Positions 47,417 through 56,616 of a stretch of 64,000 bases of DNA are shown here, in pieces (the stretch's first letter is position 1; each line of letters opens with the position of its first letter). Position numbers and translations under genes: made by a program. The notes beneath the pieces are model-generated. The model made no database searches. It had not been told where the DNA came from and saw only the letters and a list, made by a program, of their open reading frames with translations. Origin of the DNA: Pocillopora verrucosa. Lineage: Eukaryota > Cnidaria > Anthozoa > Scleractinia > Pocilloporidae. The stretch covers positions 8,455,126-8,519,125 of the forward strand of contig NC_089313.1 of NCBI RefSeq assembly GCF_036669915.1, given 5' to 3'.

Positions 47417-47600
47417 TTAGATTTAGCCAAGCCTAAAAGCGGAGCTTGCATTTTTTTTCCTTCCACGTCTCAAGGGCACAACACCTTGCCTCGGCCAGGA
47501 CTAGAACCCGGGTCGTCCGACTCGGAACCCAGTGCACTGACCACTGGACTACTGGACAAAGCCGTGGCATCGGCGTGCCCGCGGTACAGTTAACCACGCA
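47417..47600 (-). mobile_element. tRNA-derived SINE
   Basis: The minus strand has an A-box-like TGGTCAGTGCACTGG and a B box GGGTTCTAGTCCTGG, about 30 nt apart, followed by GCCGAGGCAAGG. The tail end carries AGCTCCGCTTTTAGGCTTGG; the same unit on the plus strand (TTTAGCTAAGCCTAAAAGCG) occurs alone at 29327-29352. The head side abuts the octamer array. Confidence 0.7.
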
Positions 47601-47622
47601 TGTTAAAAGTAGTACCTCGTGC

Positions 47623-47742
47623 GGTCGTACGGTCGTACGGTCGTACGGTCGCACGGTCACACGGTCGTACGGTCGTACGGTCGTACGGTCGTACGGTCGT
47701 ACGGTCGTACGGTCGTACGGTCGTACGGTCGTACGGTCGTAC
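47623..47742. repeat. Tandem array of 15 octamers GGTCGTAC
   Basis: Fifteen units fill exactly 120 bp; units 4 and 5 are the variants GGTCGCAC and GGTCACAC, the rest are perfect. The unit contains the self-complementary CGTACG across its junction. Because 8 is not a multiple of 3, the array is open in several frames and gives spurious eight-residue repeat proteins; it should not be taken as coding. Confidence 0.97.
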
Positions 47743-50146
47743 ATCCAAATTTTTTCGGCTTGATGGGTTACTACTATTTTTGTATAATATTGTATTATGG
47801 AGCTACGCTCTGCGAGTTCCGCTATAAACTGTTTACGTTTATGCAAATAACGAGGTGATCCACAAACATATTAATGCAGTAAAGGCTATGATAGTCGAAT
47901 AGATAAGATTTCAATGATGTGTGACTTGTGAAACGTCCGATATAGTCGCTTCTATTTGGGTAAAATATCAGTTCATTTCGATACTTATTTCAGATCTCAT
48001 AACTTTTAAAACTATGGTAAATATCAAATGCTGCTATATTCAGTACGTTTCACATTCATTCTTAATCACGTCGGTTTAAGTTGGATTGAGTTTTAAGACA
48101 TCATGTAACTACTTCTATTCACAAAATATTTCTTCTATATGCGAAAGGGCTTCGTTCAGCATTCCTAGGATGAACGGCCTAACGAATTAGCTGTTTTGCA
48201 TGAAATACTTGGGCCATATCATGAGGATATTTGTCAGCGTGACTGCTTTAAATCTAAGTTACTGACTGTTAAAAACAATGCGAACGTTAATCTTGCGTAT
48301 AATTGGGTGGAGTAATGAGCCAGAACTGTATGCCTACCAAAAGCCCTTTACGATTCCCGTAGAGCAGATTATCCGCCTTCAATTACGTTTTCCTAGAAAA
48401 GCGGGAGCGACGATGAAGGATTCTTTGAAACTTTAGCAGTTTATTCCAATGTAAATGGGCGGGTTGATATTTGGATAAAAAAGGTTTTAAGATTGAAGAC
48501 GATTGAAATTGTTCACACCTTACTTAGCAGCGGTAAGACATTTCAGTTACGAACAGTACGAGCGTTAGCTTATAAGGAATGATATTGCAAGCAGAACTTA
48601 ATTCAAAAATTTTCCGGGATAGAATGTCTAATGCTTCATAACCTGAATATATTCAGTTATAACGGCAATGAAGTCGCGAATCAATTGATTGAGGCCATAA
48701 ACTTACTATGAAATTTGACAAGTGCATGCAAATTTGACTCGAAAATAAAAAATAATCCCGGGCTAGTAATCATATTGTCAAGAAAGTAGGAATCTCAAAG
48801 CGTTCCTTTGAGGCTTGCATATATTAAAAACTTAGAGTTTTCTCTCACGCAAGACATCGATTTATTGTGAATAAAGTCGCTATAGAATATGATCCATCCG
48901 TGTGTAGCAGTTCAAACGAAACTGCCAAAACAGTAGCACGAAGACTGGAGTGAACAGATTCAAACTCAACGCCCAGCACAGCAATACATTTATACATTAA
49001 CGGTTCCTGAAATTAATTTCCGTCTGATATATATCCTATACTATATATCCTTAACTTTCATGACTGTTTTCCTTAACCTTTGAAGTATTTTTCCTGGTTT
49101 CTCAGTTAACGTTTGATGTTGGTTTGCACTTAAAACCTTGCGTCACATCATGCTTGACGTTAACCCGTGGGAGGTTGGAGGCAACCTGATGCGTCATTAC
49201 TGCATTACTGTGCAGTTTTAAAGAATTTGTCGTCATAATAATTTTTTCCTACTCCATCAAGTTTCCGAGAAAAAACGCAGGAATTTATTGTGAAACACGA
49301 TCTCTCAGAGCCTTTTTTGTCTCGGCAAATACTGCACTTGATAACTGAATATTTTACTTCAGTCATTATTTTCGAATCCTGTGTTACTAAAAAAGACGAA
49401 CAACTAAATTTACATCAAAGACAAGAAGTAATTGTCTAAAGATTAGACATTAAAATTCATCTTAAATCTCCAACCGTCCATAACAGCTCATTGTTTCGGG
49501 AGACATCATTATGCAAAGTCGCTGTAGTATTGGCTTTCTCGGAAGACAGAAAGCAACTCTGTAGAAACTCCTAGAATTTAGGAGCACCGGTCTCGAGCGT
49601 CTGTGAAAAAGATAGCAATTTAGAGTGCTTCCCTAAAGACGTGATCTGGTTTGCCCAGAACAACTGCAAAGCTGAAGTCATCCTTCTATTCCATCTTTGA
49701 GACGAATTGTCTTCGAATACTTCGGAAGCAAGATATTCTGACGAAAGGAAACTTGAAAATCGTTTCTGCGTTAATTGTTAATGCACTATGGATATTTTCT
49801 CCCCTCTGGGAGGTTTTTTTAAACTTTTTGTATTTCAATAAATGTCGTGTACATGAAAATTGAGTATTCAGGATGACTGCGGCCAACCAGCTTAAAGGTG
49901 TCATGAATAGGTATTGTAATCACCACTAATAGACAGTGTCTAGTTTTTTCGGAGTAATGGTAGACTTAAGCGGGATTTTCCCTCAATCATCAAGATTGAT
50001 GCCAATTACAGGAGTAAAATCACTCAAACGAAACCAAAAATACAAAACCATCGTGCAATACATGTTTTGTTTGCGTCATTTAATTTTGACAGCTATATCC
50101 AAACTTGATCATGAGTAGTTTATTTGCCTAAGTTATTTAAGATCGA
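47743..50146. other. Intergenic DNA between the repeat cluster and the palindrome
   Basis: No gene supported. Open frames at 49651-49904 overlap on opposite strands and lack motifs. No mirror copy of this stretch is visible in the window, because its counterpart would lie beyond 64000. Confidence 0.45.
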
Positions 50147-50517
50147 TATGAGAATCTTACTATCTTCTTAACTTGAAACATTTCACGGAACCTTCTTGGA
50201 TTCCTAGAATCCTTACGGTCAATAAATTCCGGAAAACATGAATATTCCCCTAGATTTCCCAAAATAATATGGCGTCATGTCATGGCTCACATCAACAATT
50301 TTTCCGTTTCTATGCAAGCGCCTCTTCTAGCACGAGATTCCGACCAAATTGTGACGTGGAGCTAAATATGTCATAAAGGGATAATATCACATACCAGTGT
50401 ACTCAGAAGTCATTCCCAGAAAGTACCGATACATATTATTTCGACATCCACTATTTTAGCTTTATTTCGTCATTCAAGTTTCCGAGAAAATCCGCTCTGA
50501 TTTTTTTGTCAACATTG

Positions 50518-51070
50518 CAAAAATCTGTCTTATCTTATTTACGTAATTGAAAAATTACAACCGTTAATTAAATATATGACTTTATCATTATAATGACGAA
50601 TTCATCGAAAGAATAAGCAAGTGAAAAGGGACAGTAACTGAATTGCCTACCTGCTAACATCAAACAAAACATAGGTCCTTAATCAGCAGTTATGTATGGT
50701 TTGACTCTAAGTTGACAGGACAGGCTCATGCAAATTTTACACTGTAGACACGTGCTATGATCTTTCTCGAAAACCGTGGAAAATTATTCATCATCGTGTA
50801 TTTCTCGATGATTTATTCCTCAATAGTACAAAAATCTGTCTTATCTTTTTAACATAATTGAGAAATTACAACTGTTAATTAAAGATATGGCTTTATCATT
50901 AAAATGACCAATTTTAACGAAAGAATAAACAAGTGAAAAGGGACAGTAACTAAACTGCACCAGCTAACATCAAGCAAATCATAATTCCTTAATCATCAAA
51001 TATGCATGGATTGACAATCAAGTTGACAGGAAAGGCTCTTGCAAATTTAACACTGATCTTTCTCGGAAAT
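50518..51070 (+). repeat. Tandem ~311-bp duplication in the NLR upstream region
   Basis: CAAAAATCTGTCTTATCTT starts at 50518 and again at 50829. Each is followed by ATTACAACxGTTAATTAAA, then GAATAAxCAAGTGAAAAGGG, GCTAACATCAA and GATCTTTCTCG in the same order. The units are about 80-90 percent alike. Both units are also present in the mirror arm (about 63070-63680). The duplication therefore predates the palindrome. Confidence 0.85.
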
Positions 51071-51370
51071 AGGGGAAATTTATTCTTCATCGAGTATTTC
51101 CTAGAACTTGGTGGGAAATTTCCCTGTTGACTGGTTATAAAACTCGTGTCAATTGAAGATCGCAATTCGTGGTTATCTGAAGACAAGCTAACGTCCCTAT
51201 CCTTCTCAAAAGGAATTTGTTTTTAAAGAGCTTTATTGCGATCGTGAGTTCAACAAACGCACGCACGCATCGGTGAGGTAAGCTTATTCCGTTCCATTTT
51301 TCAAACGAAATTTCCACAAATACTTTTCCACCAAGACTTTTCCATCTCTCGAGTTAAAACAGAAAATATA

Positions 51371-54232
51371 ATGGCTGGCGCAGCCTCTTCTACTGTTTCT
51401 TCTGGATCTTCTGTGCTAAATGTATCAGAGGAGAAAACGAATGGCACGAAGCTATTACGGCTGCTGGTTGACAGAGGAAGACACGTCCTACGCAATTTAT
51501 TGCACTCTGTCTACCCAATGGATAAATTACAAGTCGTATTAAACAATAATAAGAAAAAGCTTCAACGGCTAAGGTCCGAAGATGTAATATTTGAAAACCA
51601 GTGGGAAATGTTATTTCCTGCCTCAGGCGATCCACCGGACTCGAAAACGTTCGACATTACACTTTTACATCTATTGCTTCGTGAAATTTGCCATCTTACG
51701 GCGCCTTCGACGGGATGGCACAACATGCCTGCAGAAGATGATGATAGTCTCGAAGCAAACATAACTCGCATCAAATATTTCCGAAATGAGCTTTTTCACA
51801 GCTTCTCTACCGGAATTCCAAACGCTGAATTCGAGTACAAGTGGAAGGAGATTGCATCGTTGTTAGAGGCAATTGATATTTATGTTCTACGAAAGAGGCA
51901 CGAAGAGGAAATGGAGGCGCTGAAGAATGATCCCACTGGTTACGATACAAAGCTACGTTTGGAGGAACTAGCAAAAGAATGGAACAAAATACAGGAACAA
52001 GAAAGGATTCACTCGTCAAGTTTTAGCCCTCGCAGCTGTCTACCGGACAGAATACCTGAAAAACGTGTATTTGGCCGCAACCAAGAAATAGAGCGTGTCA
52101 AGAAAATGGCCGTGGGTGGAGACGTCGCTGTCGTCCTGGTTACTGGTGGACCTGGATTTGGAAAGACGACTGTGGCCGAAAGAGTGGCTCATGAATTAGC
52201 AAAATCAGAGAAGGAAGCAACTGTGTTGTTTTGTAGTTTACTAACGAAGAAAAATTTCAAAGAAGTGGCCGAAGAAATAATTAACTCGTGTGGTACAATC
52301 AGCAGGCAAGTACCAGAGAATCCGGGACAGTGGCTAAGAGACTGGAGCAAACGAGTTCGAAACCAGGTCACGTTTGTTCTTGACAATGCAGATAGCGTCC
52401 TCGAGTCGAGCGATCGAGAATCATTTATAAGCATCTTATCTGACGTAAGAAGGTTATCGAGGCAAAAGGTAACATTTGTCGTAACTGCAAGGAAAACATT
52501 TGAGAATCCTGACTTGCAGTCTTGCGAAGTCAGGTTGGGCCCTTTGTCCGCCGAACAGGCAAGAAATCTCCTTATTTCTAGGGTGCAAGTCTATGAAGAT
52601 GCCCCGCAGAACCTTTGCAGGGCAGAATACATCGCCAGAAATCTATGTGGCTGCGTTCCTATGGCACTTTACATTGTTGGATCCTTGCTATCAGACTATT
52701 CTGAAGAAACACTCATAGAGAGCCTCGAAAAGGAACAATTAGCGGTTTTAGAGGACGACCAAGGATATGTTGAAAAGGCCGTAAAGACTTCCTTTGACCT
52801 TTTGACGAAACTCGAACAAGAAGCTTTCATTCTCCTATCTTTGTTCCAAGGTTCATTTGATCTAGATGCAGTCCAAGCTGTGACGCAGGCGGAATGTTCG
52901 ATCTCGAGCTCCGGCGCTTTACCTATCACCATCCTGCGCTCCTTAAAAAACAGATCTCTTGTGGAGAAGCCCTATTCGCGCAGATATCAGATGCATCCGC
53001 TCATTCAGTCATACGCAAAGAAGATGGGTCGAGATAAGTATGACAAACTTTTGGCAATGGGCGAAAAACTGGCTTGTGTACACTTCATGTCGCGCCTCGC
53101 GAAGAATGCTAATATTTACTGGAGTAAGGACACGTGCAAGGATTCCCTTGCATCATTTAAAGAAGACAAGTACAATTTCGAACATTTTCTTCAAATTTAC
53201 GCTCGAGGTAGGGAAGAACAAGATACAAAGATCGTGAACGGCTGTGAACTCCTTTTGGACAGTTTCCCTCAGAAATGCATGTATTTGGAAAGATGTCTTC
53301 ATCCAAGGTTCTACACTGAGCTCCTTGAAAGATTATTGAAAACTTTTGACTCTGGAATCCAACCAGTGTGTGTAGTAGATCTTTTGTGTCTTCTTGGTCA
53401 TGAATACAGGAAAAAAGGAGAACAAGAGAAGTACAAAGAGGTCATGGATGAAGCGCAACAAATTCGTTTGGTGAGTGATGCTGCATTTGCGATGAAACCG
53501 TTATCAGAAGTCTATTTTCACAACAGCAATGCTCGCTTCCTTTCTGATAAAAAAGATGTTAGAGTGAACAGACAGACTGAAAAGGAGGCTGCACTAGCTG
53601 TGAAAATATCCAGTGAACTGCTTCATGATCACCCGGAAAGAGCAGCTACTCTCCTCCTTTCAGGAAATATTACAAAGCGCAGTAAGCAGTTCGATGCAGC
53701 CAAAGAAATGCTCAAAGAAGCGTCGGAACTCTTTCAAAAGAGCCTTGGGCAACATTTTATGACTGCTGAAACCCTGAAGGCCACTGGAGACCTTTACTTC
53801 TTTCTTGATGGAAAGTCCGAAGTCGACTTTGAAATCTGCCTCAAGTATTATAAAGCTGCTTTGGAAATGTTCGACGACCTAGGAGTGGGTGAAAGCAAAG
53901 AAAGCATCTTGACGATAAAGAATTTTGGAATGTGTCACATGAAAAGTGGGAACTTTGACGAGGCAATGAATCTACTCTCGAAAGCAGAGCAAATTGCCGA
54001 ACGAGAATTAGATGAGGATCACACCTGGAAAGTCTTTATAAAGACTTCACTGGCCCTCTTGCATGAGAAGATGAATGAAGTTGAGCGGGCGATAGACGTA
54101 ATGCACGAGGGACTGGTGCTGGGCAAGAAATTGAATCAAACCATATACAGGATGGGAGAAAGATATTTGATTGGAGAATTTCTAGACCGGTATCCAGGGA
54201 AGTTCCCCGAGACTGAATTCCCAAGTAAGTAA
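51371..54232 (+). CDS. NLR-like immune receptor: HEPN - NB-ARC - TPR, 953 residues (left copy)
   Basis: A cytosolic sensor-type NTPase of the kind expanded in cnidarians. Residues 20-180 form a HEPN domain of the DZIP3 type (FDITLLHLLLREIC, IKYFRNELFHSF), with R138-x4-H143 fitting the HEPN RNase motif. A charged, probably coiled segment spans 172-212. The NB-ARC ATPase runs from about 230 to 420: Walker A GGPGFGKTT (259-267), Walker B FVLDNAD (335-341), TFVVTAR (368-374, sensor 1-like), CGCVPMAL (426-433), and MHP (541-543) where plant and animal NB-ARC proteins have MHD. TPR-like helices fill about 560-930, with FDEAMNLLSKAEQIAEREL the clearest. The frame is one uninterrupted exon starting at the first ATG. 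It ends at TAA inside CCAAGTAAGTAA, which is also a good splice donor, so the true C-terminus may differ. Confidence 0.9.
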   Translation: MAGAASSTVSSGSSVLNVSEEKTNGTKLLRLLVDRGRHVLRNLLHSVYPMDKLQVVLNNNKKKLQRLRSEDVIFENQWEMLFPASGDPPDSKTFDITLLHLLLREICHLTAPSTGWHNMPAEDDDSLEANITRIKYFRNELFHSFSTGIPNAEFEYKWKEIASLLEAIDIYVLRKRHEEEMEALKNDPTGYDTKLRLEELAKEWNKIQEQERIHSSSFSPRSCLPDRIPEKRVFGRNQEIERVKKMAVGGDVAVVLVTGGPGFGKTTVAERVAHELAKSEKEATVLFCSLLTKKNFKEVAEEIINSCGTISRQVPENPGQWLRDWSKRVRNQVTFVLDNADSVLESSDRESFISILSDVRRLSRQKVTFVVTARKTFENPDLQSCEVRLGPLSAEQARNLLISRVQVYEDAPQNLCRAEYIARNLCGCVPMALYIVGSLLSDYSEETLIESLEKEQLAVLEDDQGYVEKAVKTSFDLLTKLEQEAFILLSLFQGSFDLDAVQAVTQAECSISSSGALPITILRSLKNRSLVEKPYSRRYQMHPLIQSYAKKMGRDKYDKLLAMGEKLACVHFMSRLAKNANIYWSKDTCKDSLASFKEDKYNFEHFLQIYARGREEQDTKIVNGCELLLDSFPQKCMYLERCLHPRFYTELLERLLKTFDSGIQPVCVVDLLCLLGHEYRKKGEQEKYKEVMDEAQQIRLVSDAAFAMKPLSEVYFHNSNARFLSDKKDVRVNRQTEKEAALAVKISSELLHDHPERAATLLLSGNITKRSKQFDAAKEMLKEASELFQKSLGQHFMTAETLKATGDLYFFLDGKSEVDFEICLKYYKAALEMFDDLGVGESKESILTIKNFGMCHMKSGNFDEAMNLLSKAEQIAERELDEDHTWKVFIKTSLALLHEKMNEVERAIDVMHEGLVLGKKLNQTIYRMGERYLIGEFLDRYPGKFPETEFPSK

Positions 54233-54382
54233 ATATTGTGTTTAATACAGTGCTCGATGTACTTGTTAGTTAGCTGTCCCATATGAAGCAGCATTTACAG
54301 CTTCTGCCTTACCATGGAAGGATAGTTTCAAAATTATCCCCACTGTTTGATATGAGGGGGGAAGGATCTTGGCCTTACACTC

Positions 54383-54388
54383 AATAAA
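54383..54388 (+). promoter_or_regulatory. Candidate poly(A) signal, left NLR gene
   Basis: AATAAA 151 nt after the unspliced stop codon; conserved in the mirror copy at 59801-59806. Confidence 0.4.
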
Positions 54389-54750
54389 ATTGCAGAGGTA
54401 GCTTAAAAATACTCATAATTGAATTGGGAACGTATTATAGTTTATATTTTAAAGCTTCCTCTCTGGGTAAGAACTTAAACATCCATAGTAAAAGCCACCT
54501 GATCTGAATATCAACATTCTTTATGAATTAACGTGAAAAGAAACTTCTTTTAATCGCGCGCTTCATTTTCCTAAAAAATCCCTCTTACCTCTTTACGAGA
54601 TTGCAAGCTATCAATCAGAAGTTATGATTAAGTTTAGAAGCTTCTGAAGACAGCTTTAAGTAAAGTATAAGTTAGAGAGAAGTGTTACCCTTGTTAAATT
54701 GCACTGTGATGATTCACGGCATAATTTATACTGTGCTGTTAATCTTTCAG

Positions 54751-54864
54751 GGAGTGTTGTCAGTCGAACAAGCCATCGAGTCCAACAGCCCCACTGGAAG
54801 AGGAAAGCTGGCTTTGGAAGAGGATGGAATCATTGAGAAAACTAAGGAAAAGGGTTGTTACTGA
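54751..54864 (+). CDS. Possible alternative 3'-terminal exon of the left NLR gene
   Basis: A strong acceptor (AATCTTTCAG) is followed by sequence open for 37 codons in one frame (SVEQAIES, KLALEEDG) and for about 45 codons in the frame that a donor at AGTAA/GTAAAT would impose. The upstream ORF ends in overlapping donor-like CCAAGTAAGTAAAT. The exon is conserved in the mirror arm with one coding substitution. The reading frame joined in vivo is uncertain, and the piece could also be untranslated. Confidence 0.35.
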   Translation, partial: GVLSVEQAIESNSPTGRGKLALEEDGIIEKTKEKGCY

Positions 54865-56377
54865 TGGAGAGAAATTTAAATGATAGCTATGAAAAACTCG
54901 GAAACTACCAAAGTGAATCTTAGAGATGCGCAAACTATGATGATAAGGAACCAATCTTTGAAACGACCGCTGCAAATCGACTTTAAAATAATAGTTTTAT
55001 ATCTTACAAGGGAACATAACGATACAACAAGAGATAATAGGGATCTCTTAAATACAACCGATTCACTTCCGTGTAGTTTTTTTTTCTCAAATGTGAAAAT
55101 ATAACCAATTAAATCGTTCTGAAGCGAGAGGCAGATTACCGACGATTAGCAAATAACCAAATTCTGTCAGCGTGCCTCGCGCTAATTATTTTAACAAATA
55201 GATTCCATTGTGTACAAACCGAAAAGTGACAGAGCGTGTCGCCCATGTTTTTACCACATTTAGACATTAATTGTGGACTCTTACTTTACAGACTCACGAC
55301 AGCATGATGAAAAAAGGTGTCAATATTTTTATTCACTCTATTCAGAATTATTTTTTCACTTTGTGGAGGGGTAGTTTTAAAAGTGATTTTAGGAAATGTA
55401 ACTCTCTGATCAGTACATAGTGTAGACGTAGGCGAAAAAAAAAATGTCTTTGAGCACAATCAGTTACTCGCTATAGAAATTTGTTTCACTTCGTTCAAAT
55501 GGAAATGTGGCGAAGATTATAAGCATCAACGTGTTATCACTTTCACAAGCAATCTGTCAAGCTCACCAGGATGTTTAAATGTTTTTTAGGAAGGTATTAA
55601 GCGATTTTTACATTCTGTCCGCTTGATTATTATTGAGCTGTTAAATTTCGATTGATTTGCTGAAGATACATTTGAATAAAGTCTAATAATGAAAATGGAT
55701 ATCTTTACAAATCGCTGGTAGCGATGATAAGTAAATTAGTGAATAAAGATTCTATCAACGAATACATTCTGTGTTTGATGAGTAGGCGTAGTTTAATGAA
55801 GGAATGGGATATTGGTGCAAACTGTTACCGTAAACGCCTAGGAATGTTAAAAAAATAATGAAATAATAAAGAACAGATTTGCAGAAATACTTCTGTAAGA
55901 CTATAAAGCAAACCAAAAACACCATATTTATTGTAGACAAGTCCGAACTTTATCGTGGGAAAGTTGAAGACTGAAATGAAACCCTTAATGCTTCAATTTG
56001 TACGATGATTATTTTGATCGCGAGCCTTGGTTATTTTTTCTTATTCCAATGATAACCATGCATGAAATAGGAAGGGCACACATAATGCAGTGCCTTAAAT
56101 TCAATGGGTGAATTTCTTGGAAACACGATATCCTGGATAACTCTGTGTAATCATTTGTTAAATTTAGAACATTTCGTGGAAATTGCTTGGCTTCCAAGAA
56201 TCTTCAAGATCATTATATTCTAGACAACATGTATATCCGCTTTTAAAATCCAGAGTGAATTGGTTTCACATCATGGGTCACATCTAGCATCTTTTCAGTT
56301 CCGTAAAGACGGTTCTTGAAGTGTTTTTCAAATTTCATAAAAGCGTTTAAACTTTGACGAAGAAAAAAACCGTTGTT

Positions 56378-56616
56378 GAATACAACATAGATCGATTAAC
56401 CTTCTCAGAATTTCCCAGAACTTTTGTTCCTTCATCAACAAACAGTCTTGCCAGCCTTGTACCATTCGTCTTTTCTTCAGATACACCCTCTATTGAGGGT
56501 CCAGAAAGGCTCGCAGACGTTGTTGAGGCTGTTGTACTGGCTGCCATGACTCACAATCGAAGCCTTTTTATATTGAAATTTCCATTTGAGAAGGTTAATC
56601 GATCTATGTTGTATTC
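56378..56616. repeat. 29-bp perfect inverted repeat at the palindrome breakpoint
   Basis: 56378-56406 is the exact reverse complement of 56588-56616 (contains GATCGATTAACCTTCTC). The pair encloses the start of the truncated third NLR gene. The left copy touches the inner end of the left arm (56374). Confidence 0.92.
56407..56547 (-). pseudogene. Truncated third NLR gene, first ~46 codons
   Basis: The frame from ATG 56547-56545 contains VSEEKTNGTRLARLFVDEGT, which aligns with VSEEKTNGTKLLRLLVDRGR at residues 18-37 of the intact copies, and continues TKVLGNS before homology is lost. The open frame then runs into the 29-bp inverted repeat and the left arm and ends at 56347. It is a diverged paralog (about 60 percent over the aligned stretch), not another copy of the arm gene. 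Confidence 0.85.

Larger units (their letters stand above)
50147..56374 (+). repeat. Left arm of the large palindrome
   Basis: 50147 pairs with 64000 and 56374 pairs with 57696 (AACGG end, reverse complement). Across the NLR genes the pairing is exact: 51371 with 62818 and 54232 with 59957. The arm extends at least to 50147 and probably further left, but the window ends on the other side. It holds the upstream tandem duplication, the plus-strand NLR gene, its 3' region and a divergent copy of the NLR upstream region at its inner end. Confidence 0.95.

Noticed and set aside
47433..47858. Several overlapping open frames encoding YDRTTVRP-type repeat proteins
   Set aside because: They are translations of the non-coding octamer array; a unit of 8 bp without stops is open in several frames on both strands.
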